Source: Dendrophyllia cribrosa
Taxonomy: Eukaryota > Cnidaria > Anthozoa > Scleractinia > Dendrophylliidae
Length of the DNA stretch: 64,000 nucleotides
Reading direction: 5' to 3'
Assembly: GCA_024195265.1 (NCBI GenBank)
Contig: JAJLRJ010000013.1
Coordinates: 13,454,322 to 13,518,321 of the forward strand
Part shown: one piece after another, positions 11,541 through 23,053 of the stretch
How positions within the stretch are numbered: the stretch's first letter is position 1
Layout of the letters: every line of letters begins with the position of its first letter
Program-made: the position numbers and the translations under genes
The notes under the pieces: model-generated
Seen by the model: the letters and a program-made list of their open reading frames with translations, nothing else
Told to the model about the DNA's origin: nothing
Databases searched by the model: none

Positions 11541-11722
11541 GACAAATTCGGCTGACGCATTGTTGTACCCAATTCAAACCTTCTGGGAAAAAGATTCTTT
11601 GTTCGCAATATTTCCATATAATTTCCATGTCAGTGCTTCATTGATATGGAAATATGACGAACAAAGAGTTCTAATCCCAAAAGGTTTGAATTGGGTACAA
11701 CAATGCGTTAGCCGAATTTGTC
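11541..11722. mobile_element. 182-bp foldback MITE
   Basis: Near-perfect palindrome: GACAAATTCGGCTGACGCAT at the left is mirrored at 11703-11722, and homology continues through about 45 bp per arm (TTGTTGTACCCAATTCAAACC). It sits 86 bp upstream of the FN3 domain 1 acceptor of gene A. Confidence 0.85.
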
Positions 11723-11930
11723 TATTCGTGCAGTATTGTAAAAGCATACAACTTACCAAAAAGAAAGAACAATAATGTTAAACACAATTAAGTTACATCA
11801 GTTTGAATTGATGATGGATTATTGCGGAAATCTAAGCATGGTAACATGAACTTCGTCATTTTAATATTACACCGGCTACCATTAACACGGCGCGACCCAT
11901 CGCATTTCATTCCAGAAGGTCAAACTTGAG

Positions 11931-12475
11931 TTTGGTGGACGTCAATCAAAGGAAAGCCGTTTGCATTGTTTTTTTTTTTCGAACAATTTTACCAAAAAGA
12001 AATAGTAAAAGTTTTAAAACAACCAAAAAGTCAATTACAGTTTTTAAGAGTAGATTTCATTCAACATGATAAAAAATTGGCGCTGAGTGCAGCGGCGGTC
12101 CGCCTACCATTGCTCTGAGTTGCAAATTATCTCGTGCAGTGAAATTTCAGAAACTTAAAAGTTTTGTTTTAAAAATACGGTTTCTGCAAACGGCAGCTTT
12201 TCTTTATGTTTAAACTGGCTTGGAAATCAATTTTGATTCATTCACCTTCCCTTAGCTGGTAAAATTGTCGATCTTTAGCTCTGTTTGATTAAAATCCTGT
12301 CAGAATCTAGTCTGAAGTGTTAGACGCTTTCTCGCCCTACACCTTATGGGCGCCGGAGAGAGAACTCTCTCGCCGGCGCCCACAGGGGGTAGGGTGAGGA
12401 AGCGTCTGACACTTCAGACTAGTCAGAATCCAAAATAATTTTAACAGCTTTTCTTTGATTGACGTCCACTAAAAC
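11931..12475. mobile_element. MITE with GTGGACGTCAATCAAA ends and internal hairpin
   Basis: GTGGACGTCAATCAAAGGAAA near 11936 returns inverted near 12450-12470. Inside it, 12308-12422 folds into a separate long hairpin with arms TAGTCTGAAGTGTTAGACGC and CGCCGGCGCCCA. The hairpin may be a later insertion into the MITE. Confidence 0.7.
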
Positions 12476-12886
12476 CCAACTGTATCCACCTCTTTTGAAG
12501 GATGTGGCTCGCGTGTTATTTATAACCGCTGTAACAAAATAATTGGAAAAGTTTATTAATTCTTAGTGGCTTATATAGCAGGTTATTGTTTTGATTAGAT
12601 CCACAAGTAGGGCATAGTTTATTATCCCTCGGTATTTGATCAAATTTACCAATCTCAACAATTAGTTTATATAATTTTTTAACACTGAGAAATACTTACA
12701 GCGGTTATTTAGTAGAACGTTGCTTTTTATTGAAATTTGCGACTTTTTTTGTAAAACATTTTGTGGTAACTTTTTGGGGTGAAAGATTTTGGTAAGGACA
12801 TTTTTTGAAGTCGACAAAAAGCATATTAACCTTTTTACGCAGAGAGAAAAGAGACCTTTTGCAGTTTGGCATCATTCACAACCTCG

Positions 12887-12909
12887 CCCCCCCCCCCCCC
12901 CCCCCCCCT
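12887..12909. repeat. Poly-C tract
   Basis: A run of C just downstream of the second discoidin exon (in gene A's sense), ending about 66 bp from the donor. Confidence 0.9.
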
Positions 12910-12974
12910 ATGGTTTTTTATGCTTTCTTAACTTAACATCTCAACCTGGCCCTGTATGTTATAAAATAAAGTAC

Positions 12975-13122
12975 CTAGTGTAGCCACTTGTCCGTAAATC
13001 TCAACTCTCATACAAGGAAAATCCTGCCACGATACAGGCCAGATACGCAAAGCTTCAGCCAATTTTCCGGCTTGTAGAGTAAACTTTGCTGTTGCATGGT
13101 GGTTTTTGTTACCGGTTATGTT
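12975..13122 (-). CDS. Gene A exon: F5/8 type C domain, last third
   Basis: This is a 148-nt exon from acceptor TTTTACAG| to donor CTAG|GTACTT, phase 0 to 1. It reads NITGNKNHHATAKFTLQ, then ALRIWPVSWQDFPCMRVEIYG, which is the end of a discoidin domain (usual consensus: aRyiRi.P..W....cmRvE.yG). Joined to the previous exon it gives one complete domain of about 150 residues. It leaves in phase 1 into the first FN3 exon. A long poly-C run lies just downstream in the intron (12887-12909). Confidence 0.87.
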
Positions 13123-13500
13123 CTGTAAAATATATATATATGTATGTCATTCTACAATAAAAAAGGAGATACGTTGAAGTATCGTAGGCTATGAAGTTAA
13201 GTATCGTGGGGGATTTTAGGGTCAATTTTCAGAGTTCAGGTCAGGACTTTTCCAGAGTACAATCCTAATTAGCAGATAAGTGTCAAGTAAGAATTAAAAC
13301 TAAAAGACCAGAATGGTATTTCAAACCGGGATCTGTTGATGACTAGTTACTGATTTGGCTCCATATATTTCGGTTGGGGATAACTGCCCCCTGCCAAATG
13401 ACACAAATATGCTCGGGATTAGGAAGTCTTTTTCTGAGAAGACATGAAAGCACTGATTACCACATTTGTATTAGAGCGATTTCCAATTTAATATTAGTAC

Positions 13501-13811
13501 CGTTCCGTAAAACTCCCATTGATTCTCAGAAGTGTAGAACTGGAGCTTGTATTCTTTAACAAAGCCTTTTGCCTGGACAAAGTGACCTTGAGTGGATACT
13601 GCGCAGATAAAGTGAGTAGTGCTCAGAGTTATTTCCATATATTGATCTGCGTTGTTGGAATTGCTGCACCAAGCACTGGTGTGTCCAAGACGACCATTCT
13701 TGGCTTGATAATTGGATTGCTCGGAAGTTGCTGTTATGTTAGCATCAGGTATAAATCCGTACTCCACTCCAAGCGGAGATTTATGGCACTCGTCAGAAAT
13801 GTGTTGATCGA
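13501..13811 (-). CDS. Gene A exon: F5/8 type C (discoidin) domain, first two thirds
   Basis: The exon enters in phase 1 after TTTTGACAG| and ends in phase 0 at GGAACG|GTACTA, 311 nt. The peptide carries the discoidin hallmarks: a starting cysteine then PLGVEYG, I.ATSEQSNY, the glycine-rich turn GRLGHTSAWC, DQYMEITL, ICAVSTQGH and a strand with EYKLQFYTSENQWEFYG. The fold finishes in the exon at 12975-13122. Discoidin domains bind membranes, collagen or glycans on the cell surface. It lies directly after the lectin exon and before the FN3 exons. Confidence 0.9.
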
Positions 13812-14208
13812 CTGTCAAAAGAATTAAAAAGCGAAAATGTCACTTTTCTTCTTTCCTTTTTTATCTCATTTCAAATGTAATTTTTTGCGAAGTCTTGTTT
13901 AGTCTTTTCCATCCGCACACTTCTGCGACCTTCTTACATCGATTTCATTTTATATTTAAACAATTTTTATATGAAACAGCTTACTTTTACTTCGTCAATT
14001 TTATTCACTTTGCTCTAATGTAGATCAGCTAAGAGTGAATTGCGATGATGCAGCAATGTAAAGGCATATAATTTTACTTGCTATGTGGTAGACAATAGGC
14101 TTTTGATTTTGATAGCTAACGTCGTTAGCAAAAGAAATAGTAAGTTTATAAAAGAAACACATTCATATTCCGACAAATTGTGCAAAAATGTGACAAATAA
14201 TTTTTTAC

Positions 14209-14583
14209 CATTCTTCGTACAGATATTTCCAATAGATTTATTTCCCAAAACGTTATTCCATTTTCCGGTGCTTCTTTCGATTTCAACATAGTCAAAGTCA
14301 TTTCCATTGGGTTTTGGAGAGCCAGTGTTCCAATTACTATAATCACCGAAAGCGATGTCACCATTCCATACAAATTCTCCTTCTATTGTCCGGTCATTTA
14401 ATCCAAGCCACGCTGAAGAACTGCTCATTTGGGATTGGAGAAATTCGTTTACAGCAATAGAATTTGATATTGCTGCGTATGCATGATAGTTGTTGCACTC
14501 TGCAGTCGCTTGTGTTTTGGTGAGGATGACGTTTGAAAAGAAATAGCAACGCTTCCAGTATTTTATCCAACTATCTGAACAAT
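14209..14583 (-). CDS. Gene A exon: C-type lectin-like domain (CTLD)
   Basis: The exon runs from acceptor TCTGCAG| to donor AATG|GTAAAA, phase 1 to 1, 375 nt. It encodes a complete lectin fold: CSDSW...KRCYFF at the start, the alpha-1 cysteine in ATAECNNYH, the core WLGLND, then EGEFVWNGD, NWNTGSPKPNG, GKWNN and a final ICTKN. C-type lectins bind sugars or proteins outside the cell. Two conserved cysteines are absent: the one usually before VEI (here NDFDYVEI) and the one usually after WN (here GKWNNVLGN). These two normally pair, so a whole disulphide has been lost. The KPN and WNN signatures are only partly canonical, so calcium-dependent sugar binding is uncertain. It is the outermost recognised domain of gene A. 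Confidence 0.88.
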
Positions 14584-15719
14584 CTGCAGACGAAAGCAAA
14601 AATGATATCGATAATTTTAGAGAAAAGACATCCTACCCCACGGCTTGAGATCAAAGGATCCATGAGTTCTAGTTTGGGATGAGTTTCAGTTGAGTTCGGG
14701 TTTAATTAAGAAACGTGACAGTTGAAAATACTGATGATTCTAGAGGGGTTCGAACTGTCCATACCATGCATGTTCGATGGACACTTCATGATTTCAATTT
14801 CAGAAAGTATTTGCTAAGCAATAGAGAAAACAAGAGAGTAATTAGCATTGTTTAGCAAAAAATATGTTTATCTATAATAAGTTTATCTAATGCTTCGGCA
14901 AAGACTTCAGGGAAAAAAAGCATGAAAAGTCGAAACATCATGATTACATTTTAACACTTTTAACAATTTTTCCGTTGTTATGGTATTAACTAAGCTAACA
15001 CGCGAGGTGTAAAGTTGCACAGCGTGTATTCCAAATACTCCAAAGGATAAACATCAAAAAATAACAAAATTTAAATGATGGGAGTGGACTGCATATCGAA
15101 AGGGCTCTGCTGAAGTGGTTGCACATTGGTTGGCAATAACAGATGGGACGGTACATTAAATTGGTCCAAACTGATATCATCTCTATGTAGAGGAAGGTCC
15201 TGATTGTATTGTGAAAGCTGCCCATACCACTAGATCTTGAGATGCCTATCATGTCAGTGCATGCGCTTTCTATATATTACAGAGAGGTGCATTTAAGGAA
15301 AACACAGAACGCAGGGACTTAGATTTACATCATGTAATGTTTTGCAAATCAGTAAGTATGTGAAATGTAAATTTATATTTTCCACTGATACAGTTATATG
15401 GAAATTTCGGGCGAATGGTTTTTGGAGAACAAGGCGAGATAGGTCTTGCTTTTAAATCATTATCCATGCCAACAAGGTCATTCTGGCCAATTTTGGTTCT
15501 CAAATGACATTTTTAACCCTGATTCACTTTATCTTCCGGACTAAAAACAAAAAGATGGGGAAGTTGCACTTTACCTAGACAAACTTATCAGCATTTGCTA
15601 TAGGGTCATTGTTATTGATGGACGCCGTGTTTGCTTTAGTTACCAAATTATAGATTATGAGTTTCCGCTTGTCATTAGTTAGTGGATCCTAAATTAAGAG
15701 CATGCACAAATCATTCTTA
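14584..15719. other. Noncoding, part of gene A intron
   Basis: No exon with good splice signals is seen. Two hydrophobic starts on the minus strand (about 14940 and 14840) lack donors and were not accepted. Confidence 0.4.
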
Positions 15720-16320
15720 GGGCCTGTTTACATGGAGGGAGGGTGACCCGCGTACCAGGGTCACCCTCCTAGCCGGGCTAAAACATAGCCCGCCTTTACA
15801 TGGGCGGGCTATTAGGGCAGGCTATCATATAGGCGAGCTATCTTTTTTTTTGGCGGGCTCTTAAATTGTTTTGGCGGGCTCATGTTTTAGCGGAATTTTA
15901 TTATTGCAACGGCACGCTTTATTAAGCACGACATATCAACAAACATGGCAGCAAGAAGAAAGGCTATAGCGGCGAGTTTGCTGTTTTTATCGCCATTTTC
16001 GCGGGTAATTTCAAGTCAAAAGAAATAGCCCGCCTAGGAGGGTGACCCTGGGGTGGCCGTTTACATACAGAAAAGATAGCCCGCCTAGGAGGGTGACCCT
16101 GGGGTGACCGTTTACATGCAGAAAAGATAGCCTGCCTAGGAGGGTGACCCTGGCAAGCAGACAGGGTAACCCGGGTAGGCGGGTGACCCTGTCTATCATG
16201 TAAACACTTCAGTGTGCTTTGTAAAGAAATGTATGAAAAGTTGGCCCTCTCAGGGTAGCCCGGCTAGGAGGGTGACGACCCTGCTACCCGGGTCACCCTC
16301 CCTCCATGTAAACAGGCCCC
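15720..16320. mobile_element. Foldback element with internal GGGTGACCCT minisatellite
   Basis: Ends GGGCCTGTTTACATGGAGGG and its inverted copy close the 601-bp unit (GGGTGACCC also mirrored). Inside, a unit of about 57 bp built on CCTAGGAGGGTGACCCTGG repeats three times (16026-16155). Confidence 0.8.
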
Positions 16321-16591
16321 TACTGCCTGTTATTACTATGCATGCTAGCTTATTAGAATGAAAATTTGCAGACAAGATACCAAAAGATGGCTGCCAACAA
16401 AAAGAAAAACAAAGAGGGAATGCAAGAAAGCTTTTAGGAAATTAACCGCCTTTTTTTATCGCACATCAGTTTAGCTTAGAAAGGATTCTAGCTGACTGGT
16501 GATATGAATTTGAACCCGCCATTTTAGTTGAGACGAAAGGATTTTCTGCGAAAGGCCTGTAACAGATGTAAACAAAGGTTACTGTGCTGCC

Positions 16592-18027
16592 ACTGTCACC
16601 GGGGCCACTTAAACTAAACTAACCAATCAGATTACGGGAAACGAACAATACATTCAAACTAAAATCGTTTGAGCCAATCAACGTTCAGAACAAAAAAATC
16701 AGCGAAAGATAACTTGTCAAAAGACTACGCGAAGGAAATCTATGGATGGATACCAGTTGTATTCGAGAAGGTTTCTTCCTGCTGCTTTTTATGGCTGTGC
16801 GAGGGTTGAAAGGGACGCATATTCGAAACCAGGTAGAAGAAAATAGTTAACAATGCGAAAAGCAGTCGTTGGGCAGTCGCGCCGCAAACTCAGAGTGAAC
16901 TTGACGAGTTTCGCCTTGAACAGTCCGCAAGTGTAAGTTTTACATTAACTTCCAATAATTACTATCCATTCTACATAGCTAGCCGTTAGCTAGCCGTTCA
17001 AAAAAGTCTTCAGCCGTTCGAACGGCTAGGGCTATCCGTTCAGAAAAAATATTCAGCCGTTCGAACGGCTAATGTTAGTATCCGTTTAGACAAAAACGAA
17101 CGGCTACGCTTATCCGTTCACAAACGATTAAAAAGATTTCCAGCCATTTCAACGGCTTTCGAAATAGCTCTAGTCTTTTGGCTGGTGACTTAACAGTTGA
17201 TTTATTTTTGTTTTCGTTCGCTCACCACGCAATTTGCATATGTCAAAAGTAAATTTGAAACCTTTTGAATATAAACATCTCGCTATTTACAGAATTATAG
17301 ACACGCATTCAAAAGAGAATCACCTCCAGAGTAGGTAGTCATTCTATTGCCGAAATGATACTTGGAAATGAAAGCAGGGAGTTTGGAAAAGCTTAGTCTT
17401 AATTTTGTCCAGCAAAACTACAAAGAAAACAGAGAATTTTTAGAAGCGGACAGTCAAAAAGTGTCTCGTATGCAAATTTAGCAAAACGCAGTATAAATCT
17501 GATGGTTTCATCGTCCTTAATAAAGTGCTCGGTAAATGTAAACATTAAGCGTGCAATTTACTTGAAGAGTTTTGATTTTAAGACCGAAAAAGACTCGGGT
17601 TTTGATTTTAATTGTTCCTTCGCGTCTTTGATTGTTCGCTCAAAATTTTTCGATATCCGTTTTAGCCGTTTACAGCCAGCCGTTCGAAATTTTTCTTCTG
17701 CCATTCAGCCGTTCAACTTCATCCGTTCGAAACGTTTCTTCTGTCGTTCAACTTCATCCGTTCAAAATGTTTCCTCATCCGTTAAAGGTATTAACTGTTT
17801 TAAAAGGCTCGGCCATCCGTTTTTCATCCGTTCACTAGCCGTGCGTTATGCCGTTCGAACGGATAGCCGTTTATTAGTATCGTTTTCGCGTGAGAGGTCA
17901 CATTTTACGCTTCGGGTCATTGTTTCCTCTGCGCTGTTGATTGGCTCAAACGAGTTTTAGTTGTAATGTATTGTTCGTTTCCTGTAATCCGATTGGTTAG
18001 TTTAGTTTAAGTGGCCCCGGTAACAGT
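16592..18027. mobile_element. 1.4-kb TIR element with about 90-bp inverted ends
   Basis: Ends start ACTGTCACCGGGGCCACTTA at the left and the matching inverted form at 17938-18027, sharing AACTAACCAATC and GAACAATACATT. The interior carries about 15 copies of a self-complementary motif around AGCCGTTCGAACGGCT on both sides. An open frame at 17502-17960 consists of these repeats and is not a gene. No transposase is recognised. Confidence 0.8.
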
Positions 18028-18400
18028 ATTTATTTATTTATTTATTTACTCAACTTTAATTATACAGATCTTAACGTACTATACAAATTAAAGAAAATTA
18101 ACAATTAAAATAATTGTAAAAATACAAGATCTGAATAATTAGGTCAGTTTATACAGAATACAAAGATTCCTTATAAAAATAAACTGCCTCAATGTAGCTC
18201 AAATAGTATAAAATATCATGACAATATATTATCAATTAATTATAAGCACAGTAATAAAACACGGATTCTTTTGGAATGTCTTAGACAGTACAAAAGATTT
18301 TCCGGTGAAATAAACTTAAATAATTAATGGTTGCATGTTGAAGCTATAAATCTTTGTTACAATAGTAACATCCTGTCATCCTGTAACAGTTGACAGTAAA
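18028..18400. repeat. AT-rich repeat, possible antisense LINE 3' end
   Basis: Starts with (TATT)n at about 18029-18049 directly next to the TIR element, followed by AT-rich sequence. This could be the tail and 3' UTR of a LINE in antisense; no coding part is present, so this is weak. Confidence 0.3.
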
Positions 18401-18604
18401 ATGGGCAACTTGGAAACCGAATATCGGAAGAACAAAAGACAGTTGAAATCAAAAGCTTTTCTCAAACTCTTTTCACCAGCATTCTTATTGCCCCGTTCTT
18501 AACTCGTGAATACGCCAAGAGCGTAAAACGAGTTGTAGGATTTAGGAGAAAATGTTACTCGATCACTTACTCACTGGGCTGTTAACGTTTGTTGATAATC
18601 ATTA

Positions 18605-18971
18605 GGGAGCTTAAGCAACGACGACGGCAACGCCAAGGAAAACGTCACTTGAAAAAAGGATTCGCGCTATTTTAAACTACTTTGCAGTTGCTCCAATTTG
18701 TTTAGTTTGTCTAATGTGACTGGATTGTCCAGGAGCTGAATTTGAAGGGATGGCTTTCCGGTTCAAATGGAGAAAGGAAAATTAACCGTCGTGTGTTCAC
18801 GTTCTCCAAAAAAACCTATAATTTGATCATTTGACGTTGTTGTTTTGCAGGGAACGGCAAGAAAATGTACCAAAATGTAAAACGCACGTGCAGAGGTATT
18901 GTTTTCGCTCATTAAGCCTATTGTTTTGTGCCGTTCTCGCTGCCGTCGGCGTCGTGGTTGCTTAAGCTCCC
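18605..18971. mobile_element. MITE with GGGAGCTTAAGCAACGAC ends
   Basis: Left GGGAGCTTAAGCAACGACGA is mirrored at 18941-18971 (..GTCGTGGTTGCTTAAGCTCCC). TA lies on both outer sides. 367 bp, noncoding. Confidence 0.8.
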
Positions 18972-19805
18972 TATTAATAAGAAGTGCATTACGTCATTCA
19001 GTTGCTTCGTTCCACACAATGCATATTTATGTCACGCTAAGATGTTTTCATCGTTTTAAATCTGTTTACTGCTCAATTCTATGGCTTCAAACTCAGTATG
19101 GAAAATAAAAACTAATCTGTGGACTTCAAATGATTTTTTTATGATTTAGAACGGTACAGCATGACAAATGTTTTTAAATGTGTATCCTGCAAGAAAGCGC
19201 TCGGTCTAGGGGGCAAATTTTGGAATTAAAATAACATGTCTTAGGGTTGCTTTGAGCACATTGCGTAACCAGATCAAAATTACAAGTAACCAAACTAATA
19301 GCTAATTTATCGACAGTTCAAATGACAAAAGCGCGCGAATTAAAAATTGCGGGAGACGAAGCGCTCGTGATCACTTCTCTTGTCGTAATTCTGCCTTTAT
19401 TTCTGCGAAGGATAAGCCGTTTTTTCTTTAAAAGATGCGTTTTATGTATCTGCAGGCGACGACGAACCGACGAAATGTTCCAAAGAGTCGTAAAGGATTG
19501 TTGAACCCATCTGCCATTTTAAAAGCTCAGATCAAGAATCACGAGGCCAGCGTAATAATTTGACGGGATTTGTCACTATGCTCTTTGGTTACGGTTGTTA
19601 AAAAAAACATCAAGAAGTATGCTATATGGGAAACCAGAATATTAAGTCCATATCTCGGAAACTCTCATATAATCCGAAAGTGTTGGCAGATAATCGTAAC
19701 TATATAATAAACTCTAGGTATTACTTATATTATGGAAAGGTGACTTCAGAAGTCATTGTTCAATGCGGCCAATTCTTTAAACTGGGAGTTAACCCGCTTG
19801 TCATT

Positions 19806-20349
19806 GTCAGGAGCCCATTACCCGGAGCGTGCAACTACCATAAATTCGTGCAACGGCGATTTTACAAGTAGGTTTATTTTTAGATAAGCCTTTCCCGCGA
19901 ATTGGTTTCGGAAAGCCAATCACAAGCAATTACATAATTAATAACTATTCACATGTTCACATTCCTGTGTGGCGAATGTCTGATTTCCAGTCGCTATGTG
20001 AATATGTGAATGCTATTAATTATGCAATTGCTTGTGATTGGTTTTCCGAAACCAATTCACGGGAAAGGCTTATCTAAAAATAAACCTACTTGTTAAAACG
20101 CCGTTTCACAGGCGCAGTATGGAATATACCATGCGCGATTTAGGGGTAACACTTATTCTTTTGTTAAAACAATAGAATATTAGAGCACAAAAGAACGACA
20201 ATACAATAGAATACAATACCATAGAATATATTAGAATACATAATTTTACCTAATACAATGAATGTGTACAATGTACAATAGAGCTAACACCCTAAATCGG
20301 GCATCATATGGTATGGAAGTTGCACGCTCCGGGATTATGGGCTCCTGTC
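19806..20349. mobile_element. Outer MITE of a nested pair
   Basis: CAGGAGCCCATTACCCGGAG and GCGTGCAACT near 19808-19838 return inverted at 20318-20349. A second palindromic element sits inside it. Confidence 0.7.
19853..20104. mobile_element. Inner palindromic MITE of a nested pair
   Basis: Arms of about 95 bp: AAGTAGGTTTATTTTTAGAT and AAGCCTTTCCCG, AATTGGTTTCGGAAA are mirrored with few mismatches. The arms start ACGGCG and end CGCCGT. Confidence 0.85.
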
Positions 20350-20454
20350 ATTGTTAGATTTTACACCGAAATTACAGTGGATCTACAATGCATGTATTAC
20401 TGAGTTATTTCCTCGAAGACCATTTTTATCAATTGCTATATAAACGTTGACGAA

Positions 20455-20810
20455 TTCTCTTTTATTTTCTGTCTTTTATTTTTCTGTTTTTTCGCTGATC
20501 ACTCCATAAGGTATATATTTTGCCCTTTCCAAATAGGACGTCCTTATAGCAAAACGCGTAGCAGAAGTGACGGTCCGCACGTTGTTTCGTATTCACGAGT
20601 TGGCTCTCAGAGCACTTTGATTAATAAATATAATACGAATTCTCTTTTATTTTCCTGTCCATTCGCTGATCACTGCATAAGGCTTTCGCATATATTTGAC
20701 TCTTTCCCAACAGGACATCCGTACAGTAAAACGTGTAGCAGAGGTGACGGTCCGAACGTTGTTTCGTATTCACGAGTGGGCTCTTAGAGCGCTTTGATTT
20801 GTTGCGGTAG
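20455..20810. repeat. Two-copy direct duplication, about 180 bp
   Basis: Both copies share CTCTTTTATTTT, TCGCTGATCACT, AAGTGACGGTCCG / GAGGTGACGGTCCG and GTTGTTTCGTATTCACGAGT. The end (ATTCACGAGT..GGCTCT) belongs to a family scattered through the window. Confidence 0.8.
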
Positions 20811-20866
20811 ATTTGCGAGTAAATATTATACATCAAGAAGGGAAGCCAGAGTATACGAGTACTTAC

Positions 20867-20921
20867 TGCATTGTTTGGTTACAATATCACAATTTTGACT
20901 CCAGACCACATTATGATGCAC
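20867..20921 (-). CDS. Gene A candidate exon 2: short extracellular linker with two cysteines
   Basis: A 55-nt exon lies between a good acceptor (TTGTATTCCAG) and a consensus donor (GTAAGT). It is open only in the frame that enters in phase 0, and reads VHHNVVWSQNCDIVTKQC before leaving in phase 1. That is exactly the phase needed to enter the C-type lectin exon. The two cysteines and the polar sequence suit a linker between signal peptide and lectin domain. No domain is recognised. Support is splice signals and phase only. Confidence 0.4.
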
Positions 20922-20999
20922 CTGGAATACAATAATGAAAAATTATTAATAATTTATTTTAGACAAAAAATACTTACAGTAGTTGTAGTAGGATGGTTC

Positions 21000-21190
21000 G
21001 AGTAGACTGCAAAACAGTCGTATTTTTTGCGTTGGTCATCCGAATGCGTGCAGTCTTTGAACGAAAGGATTGGAGTGAGTGTGAATACGAAGAGTGGGAC
21101 TGGAGAGTGACCCCTACGTGCGTGAGAGGCTCGTGCGCGCGCGCGCGACGATGCACGCTTTTTGTTTGCATTTTAATTTGTAATCTAATT
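21000..21190. repeat. Dispersed repeat beginning GACTGCAAAACAGTCG
   Basis: Begins with an inverted repeat GACTGCAAAACAGTC and includes a (CG)n run at 21137-21148. The form resembles a dispersed repeat that I recall from coral genomes; recognition is from memory only. The open frame 20993-21502 running through it shows no known domain and is not called. Confidence 0.45.
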
Positions 21191-21790
21191 TTAATTAAAA
21201 TTCTTATCACCATTCTGAAGTTTCTCTTGGGACCTGTGACTTTTCCTCTCCAATCTGGGCTAGAGAGTTTGGAACAGCAACTTTCTTATGAAAGTAAACT
21301 GTATTCAGTTCGTCTCATGCCAATTTTTATTGCATTACATCTCCCACCGACACTGCACCGCAATTTTCTTAAAAAAAAGAATAGATTTCTTGAAGAAGAG
21401 CTGTCCAGAGGAGAATTAGAACTACCAAGAAGACAAGAAATATTCAGCCTAGCAGAGAGAATACTAATCAAGCAGCCGGCCCTAAGCTGCAGGCGGAACT
21501 AAAACAACAATCAGCGCGACTGAGCGGTCATTCATGTACGAAACTGTCAGCCACGAACGTTACAATCCGGGTACAGATTATTATCTTTCGAGAGACACGG
21601 TTATCTTTGTAATATTTGCATTCTGCTCACTCCTTGCTGCTGAAGATGGATTGACAATCTTTGGAGCTTCAAGAGTTAAATGCATATCAGAAACATAAAC
21701 ACTGTCTTTCTCCATCGAAGTCGTATTAAATTTCAAAGAGGATTTTCTTTTTAATTTTGGCGTTTTTTATCGGTTGGTTATCAGTGATTA

Positions 21791-22073
21791 AGGCCCGGGA
21801 CAAACGTCGAACTTTTCATGAGTCGAACTAAATTCAGCGAATTAAGTTCATGAGAAGTTCGACGTTTGTCTCAATTAAATTCGACGGACTCATTTGGATC
21901 GACCAACACGTTCTATCCGTCTGGAGCAGACGGATAGAACGTGTTGAATTTGGTTCGTCTGAATTAAGTTCGACGTTTGACCCAACAGACGAAAATAATT
22001 ACATTGTAATTTGGGTCGACCCAAACTGCAATTTAGTTCGACTCATGAAAAGTTCGACGTTTGTCCCGAGCCT
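21791..22073. mobile_element. 283-bp foldback element with GTTCGACGTTTG repeats
   Basis: Ends AGGCCCGGGACAAACGTCGA and inverted TTCGACGTTTGTCCCGAGCCT. The arms contain further inverted units (AACACGTTCTATCCGTCT.. palindrome at the centre, about 21908-21945). Confidence 0.85.
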
Positions 22074-23053
22074 AAGTGATTTAAAAAACCTAAAATGTCT
22101 CCGTTAGGAGCACCGTGGAAAAATGAATGATAACAGAATAAGTACGGCAATTAAATACTGGCTCCGAGCCATATCTGACATATCCATTCTTTAAACTTTA
22201 ATTTCTAGATGCTTCATGCAGAACATAACAACCACAAGAAAACAAAGTTGATCTCGTAAATATGAAAAACGCTCAGATTACGTTTTTTGCAATTGCATGT
22301 TTGTAATTAATAACAACAAAAAGTATTTAACTAATCATAAGAATCTAAAAACCAACTCTTATATTTCGGGCAGTGAAAAATTCAGTCGTTTTTACAAGGA
22401 TGTATGAGGTAAGATATACATTACACTCGTATGAAAACAAATATGATGACATAATATTCTTTTAGAATATATTTTTTACAATATTTAAAAAAAAGTTTGT
22501 TTGCACGCTTAAATTGAAACCGACCAAAAATTAAAATAAGATCAAGAAACCTAAAAGCTAAGGTTAACGTCGGCAAAATTAAGCATTTTTGTCATTTTTA
22601 ATAAACTGCCAAAACATATAGAAGCCACACGAAAACATATTTGATGTTATAAATATCCAAAGTTTCGGTAAAATACGTTTCTTCGCGTTTTGAATTAAAA
22701 GTAACTAAGACAAAACATTGGCAAACTTTTTGCATTCATTTAGGATGCCTTGCATTGAGTCAAGATGCCTACGGCGGAAAAAAAATGTTATTATTTTTTT
22801 TGATGGAAACAAAGACGGTGGAATAACTAAAGTTTAAACCAGTATTTTCTATTCTTTTTCTGGATCTCTCAAACGTTACCAGCGATGACAATGAGATTTC
22901 TCTTCTCTAAAACCATGTACGATTACTTTTTTCATTTGGGTTGTTAATACCAGCAAATTAAGAAGTGAGAAAAAGCTTCCTTTAACCAAGCTTTCGCGAA
23001 AAATATTTGAGCCATTTTAGCTATACTTTTTAAGTTGTTATTTCAATGCATAC
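22074..23053. other. AT-rich noncoding, intron of candidate gene A 5' part
   Basis: About 1 kb without repeats or open frames that I can recognise. Confidence 0.4.

Noticed and set aside
14840..14942. Hydrophobic starts (MMFRLFMLFFPEVFAEA and MLITLLFSLLLSKYF) as first exon of gene A
   Set aside because: Neither is followed by a credible donor in phase 1 before a stop. Kept only as alternatives to the exon at 23054-23104.
17502..17960. 152-codon open frame
   Set aside because: It lies inside a TIR element and is made of its GCCGTTCGAAC words.
20993..21502. 169-codon open frame on the plus strand
   Set aside because: Its first third is a dispersed repeat starting GACTGCAAAACAGTC and a (CG)n run; the rest has no known domain and no support from neighbours.
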